A DNA stretch of 7,787 bases from an uncultured Eubacteriales bacterium. Lineage in GTDB: Bacteria > Bacillota > Clostridia > Peptostreptococcales > Anaerovoracaceae. Below the pieces are notes generated by a model. It searched no databases. It worked only from the letters and a program-made list of their open reading frames with translations, and had not been told where the DNA came from. Shown in pieces: positions 6,399-7,787 of the stretch (the first letter of the stretch is position 1; every line of letters begins with the position of its first letter). Both the position numbers and the translations under genes were made by a program. Where the stretch lies: assembly GCA_902797405.1 (NCBI GenBank), contig CADBSP010000030.1, forward strand, positions 1 to 7,787, in the 5' to 3' direction.

Positions 6399-7289
6399 CT
6401 ATGCCCTCGGATGCGTTTTATCGTAAACGTCTTTTATACGAGTATTCCCTAACTCCAGGTAGGCTTGAAGCGCTTGAACATCATCGTAACCCATTAGATC
6501 CTGAAGAGTTTTTACATCCGCTCCGTTTTGAATCATGTGAACGGCAAATGATGTTCTCAAAATATGAGGAGTTATTCTGGAACCCATTTCGGCTTTCTTT
6601 CCATATTCGGATAGCACCTTCCAAAGCCCCTGGCGCGTAAGTCTCTCTCCCATGAAATTGACGAACAAAGGTCTATCCTCGGCTTCTTTGTTCTCCTCAT
6701 CTCTTAATAAGGCAGGTCTGCTATCTCTTAGATAATCACTAATTGCAGTTCTGGCATAACTTCCGAGCGGAACGATTCTGGGTCTACCGTGTGCGCCGGA
6801 GCACTGAAGAAATCCCATTCTCAAGTTCAAATCACCATAGTTCATGTCTATTAATTCAATTACCCTTATGCCTGTTCCGTAGAGTACTTCCAAAATAGCC
6901 TTGTCCCTCTTTCCTTTGATGCTGGAATCCGGTTGTTTAAGTAGGATATCAACCTCATCAACTGTCAGGAAGTCTAGATCCTGTCTGGTTGTGCGCGCGG
7001 ATTTGATGCCTACTGTTGGATCCTTTTCCACAGAACCCGTTTTCATCAAATATTCATATGCAGCTCTAAGAGAGGAAACCTTTCTATTGGTCGTGGCCTT
7101 ACTGACACCATTTTTATTCATTTCCATAATATATGAAATGACATCTGTTTCCGTAGCGCTTTCTATGGACGAGCCATGCTCCATCATATACTTATTAAAC
7201 GCCATCACGTCTCTTCTATAAGCCAGCAAAGTATTCTCAGATGATTTCTTTTCCTTTTCTAAATAATCTAAAAAGGCATTAATATCCAT
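6399..7289 (-). CDS. xerD: XerD-like tyrosine recombinase with altered active site
   Basis: This 296-residue protein has the usual Xer length. Residues 1-85 form the SAM-like core-binding domain (ENTLLAYRRDV). The catalytic domain is about 103-296. XerC/XerD recombinases resolve chromosome dimers at dif by strand exchange. Aligned to E. coli XerD spacing, R142 (GTGIRVIEL), H242 and R245 (HILRTSF) and the nucleophile Y277 are present. The catalytic Lys is Ala166 (SGAHGRPRIVPL), with no lysine between 131 and 200, and the second His is Tyr268 (LMGYDD). The fold is intact, so this is a gene and not a wreck, but activity may be reduced or lost. The start has GGAG 7 nt upstream (7300-7297). Position after a NUDIX gene matches the nudF...xerD neighbourhood of Firmicutes and argues for a chromosomal Xer protein over a phage integrase. 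No dif-like site was seen. Confidence 0.88.
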   Translation of the reverse strand: MDINAFLDYLEKEKKSSENTLLAYRRDVMAFNKYMMEHGSSIESATETDVISYIMEMNKNGVSKATTNRKVSSLRAAYEYLMKTGSVEKDPTVGIKSARTTRQDLDFLTVDEVDILLKQPDSSIKGKRDKAILEVLYGTGIRVIELIDMNYGDLNLRMGFLQCSGAHGRPRIVPLGSYARTAISDYLRDSRPALLRDEENKEAEDRPLFVNFMGERLTRQGLWKVLSEYGKKAEMGSRITPHILRTSFAVHMIQNGADVKTLQDLMGYDDVQALQAYLELGNTRIKDVYDKTHPRA

Positions 7290-7386
7290 ATTTCTTCTCC
7301 ATGTGTTATTGCTTTATTAATTACTTTAGTCTTTTCTGCAGTTTCTTTTTTATCGCATTTAATTGCTATAATTAGTTCACTTTCAA

Positions 7387-7411
7387 AATATTTCTCTTTC
7401 AAGGAAATATT
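7387..7411 (-). repeat. AT-rich hairpin directly after the NUDIX stop codon
   Basis: AATATTTC (7411-7404) pairs with GAAATATT (7394-7387) across a 9-nt loop, one base after the TAA of the NUDIX gene, and is followed by TTG. The stem is all A/T but one pair, so it is at most a weak terminator or an RNA-processing or stability element between the two genes. The remaining intergenic bases 7301-7386 contain no convincing promoter. Confidence 0.3.
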
Positions 7412-7412
7412 G

Positions 7413-7787
7413 TTATTGCTTTCTAAGTAGTTCTGCAATTTTAAGTATTACAATTTGAGTCTTCGAATCCTCAATCTCACCTGACATGACCATCTGAACC
7501 AATTCGTCCAGCGGATACTCAATTATATCCAGGGCCTCATTTTCATCAAAGTCAGTTTCTCCGGGAACCAAATTTTTTGCCAGATAAAGATAAATAACTT
7601 CATCCGAATACCCCGGGGATGGAATCATTGTACCTAAAGAAACCATCTCTCCTGCTGTATAACCGGTTTCTTCTTTTAACTCCCTGATAGCTACATTTAG
7701 AAACGTTTCATCCCCATCACGCTTGCCTGCAGGCACCTCTAGAAGGACTTTTTCACATGGTTTACGATATTGTTTTACCATAATCAG
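7413..7787 (-). CDS. nudF: NUDIX hydrolase, ADP-ribose pyrophosphatase type (5' part outside window)
   Basis: The frame runs through the right edge: codons for Leu and Ile precede the Met at 7781, and LIMVKQYRKP matches the internal strand found in this family, so that Met is not the start. About 125 of an expected 170-190 residues are seen. Counting from that Met, the Nudix box G19-x5-E25-x7-REL-x-EE-x-GY (33-41) is complete; its glutamates bind the divalent metal ions. PSPGYSDE just downstream is the ADP-ribose pyrophosphatase signature, and DSKTQIVILK is the usual C-terminal helix. The enzyme would cleave ADP-ribose to AMP and ribose-5-phosphate in the cytoplasm, a housekeeping task. The gene ends in TAA 123 bp before xerD on the same strand, so the two may be co-transcribed. 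Confidence 0.9.
   Translation of the reverse strand: MIMVKQYRKPCEKVLLEVPAGKRDGDETFLNVAIRELKEETGYTAGEMVSLGTMIPSPGYSDEVIYLYLAKNLVPGETDFDENEALDIIEYPLDELVQMVMSGEIEDSKTQIVILKIAELLRKQ

Noticed and set aside
6401..7221. Plus-strand ORFs inside the recombinase gene
   Set aside because: Antisense to a complete, well-matched XerD-family protein.
6399..7289. Integrase marking a mobile element boundary
   Set aside because: Length, spacing and the NUDIX neighbour fit a chromosomal Xer protein. No tRNA, att-like direct repeats or phage genes are visible.
7779..7781. ATG at 7781 as the true start of the NUDIX protein
   Set aside because: The frame continues to the edge, and the protein would lack the N-terminal third usual in this family; the Met lies inside a conserved strand.

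Overview
All recognised genes lie on the minus strand. Transcription runs right to left: a NUDIX hydrolase (partial, its start is beyond the right edge), a XerD-like tyrosine recombinase, and then one giant surface-protein gene that fills bases 1-6117 and leaves the window at the left edge without a stop codon. The family content suggests a Gram-positive anaerobe of the Clostridia, most likely Lachnospiraceae-like: strong AGGAG ribosome sites, the nudF-xerD pairing typical of Firmicutes chromosomes, and a secreted wall protein built from SpaA/CnaB and VaFE-type domains. The assignment is an inference from family content, not from a marker gene.

The giant gene covers 2039 codons, read through with no in-frame stop. 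In order it encodes a lysine-rich signal peptide (1-49), a prodomain-like segment (about 75-140), a very compact subtilisin-like protease (about 185-360; D195, H218, N302, S350), an acidic linker, about 450 residues of unassigned sequence with four cysteines, and two pilin-type beta domains (817-919, about 925-1029). A SpaA-like domain with a large insertion follows (about 1055-1290), then an 18-copy VEPP spacer (1297-1368), three related CnaB domains (1380-1733), a diverged SpaA domain (about 1735-1895), and a VaFE-type repeat (about 1898 to the edge). This is a protease at the tip of a stalk that would be cross-linked by intramolecular isopeptide and perhaps ester bonds. The wall anchor, if present, is outside the window.

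The 281-bp gap between the recombinase and the giant gene is dense with signals. Four contiguous copies of an 11-bp element (consensus TAWGGGRAAAR) and two further copies surround a good TTGACG-N17-TAAGAT promoter. A strong GC-rich hairpin with a T-tail lies just downstream of that promoter and upstream of the surface-protein start. The layout looks like a regulated promoter with an early terminator in its leader, though the hairpin may also simply end the recombinase transcript.

The recombinase keeps the XerD fold, but two of the six usual catalytic positions are changed (Lys to Ala, second His to Tyr). The NUDIX protein has an intact Nudix box and the ADP-ribose pyrophosphatase signature.
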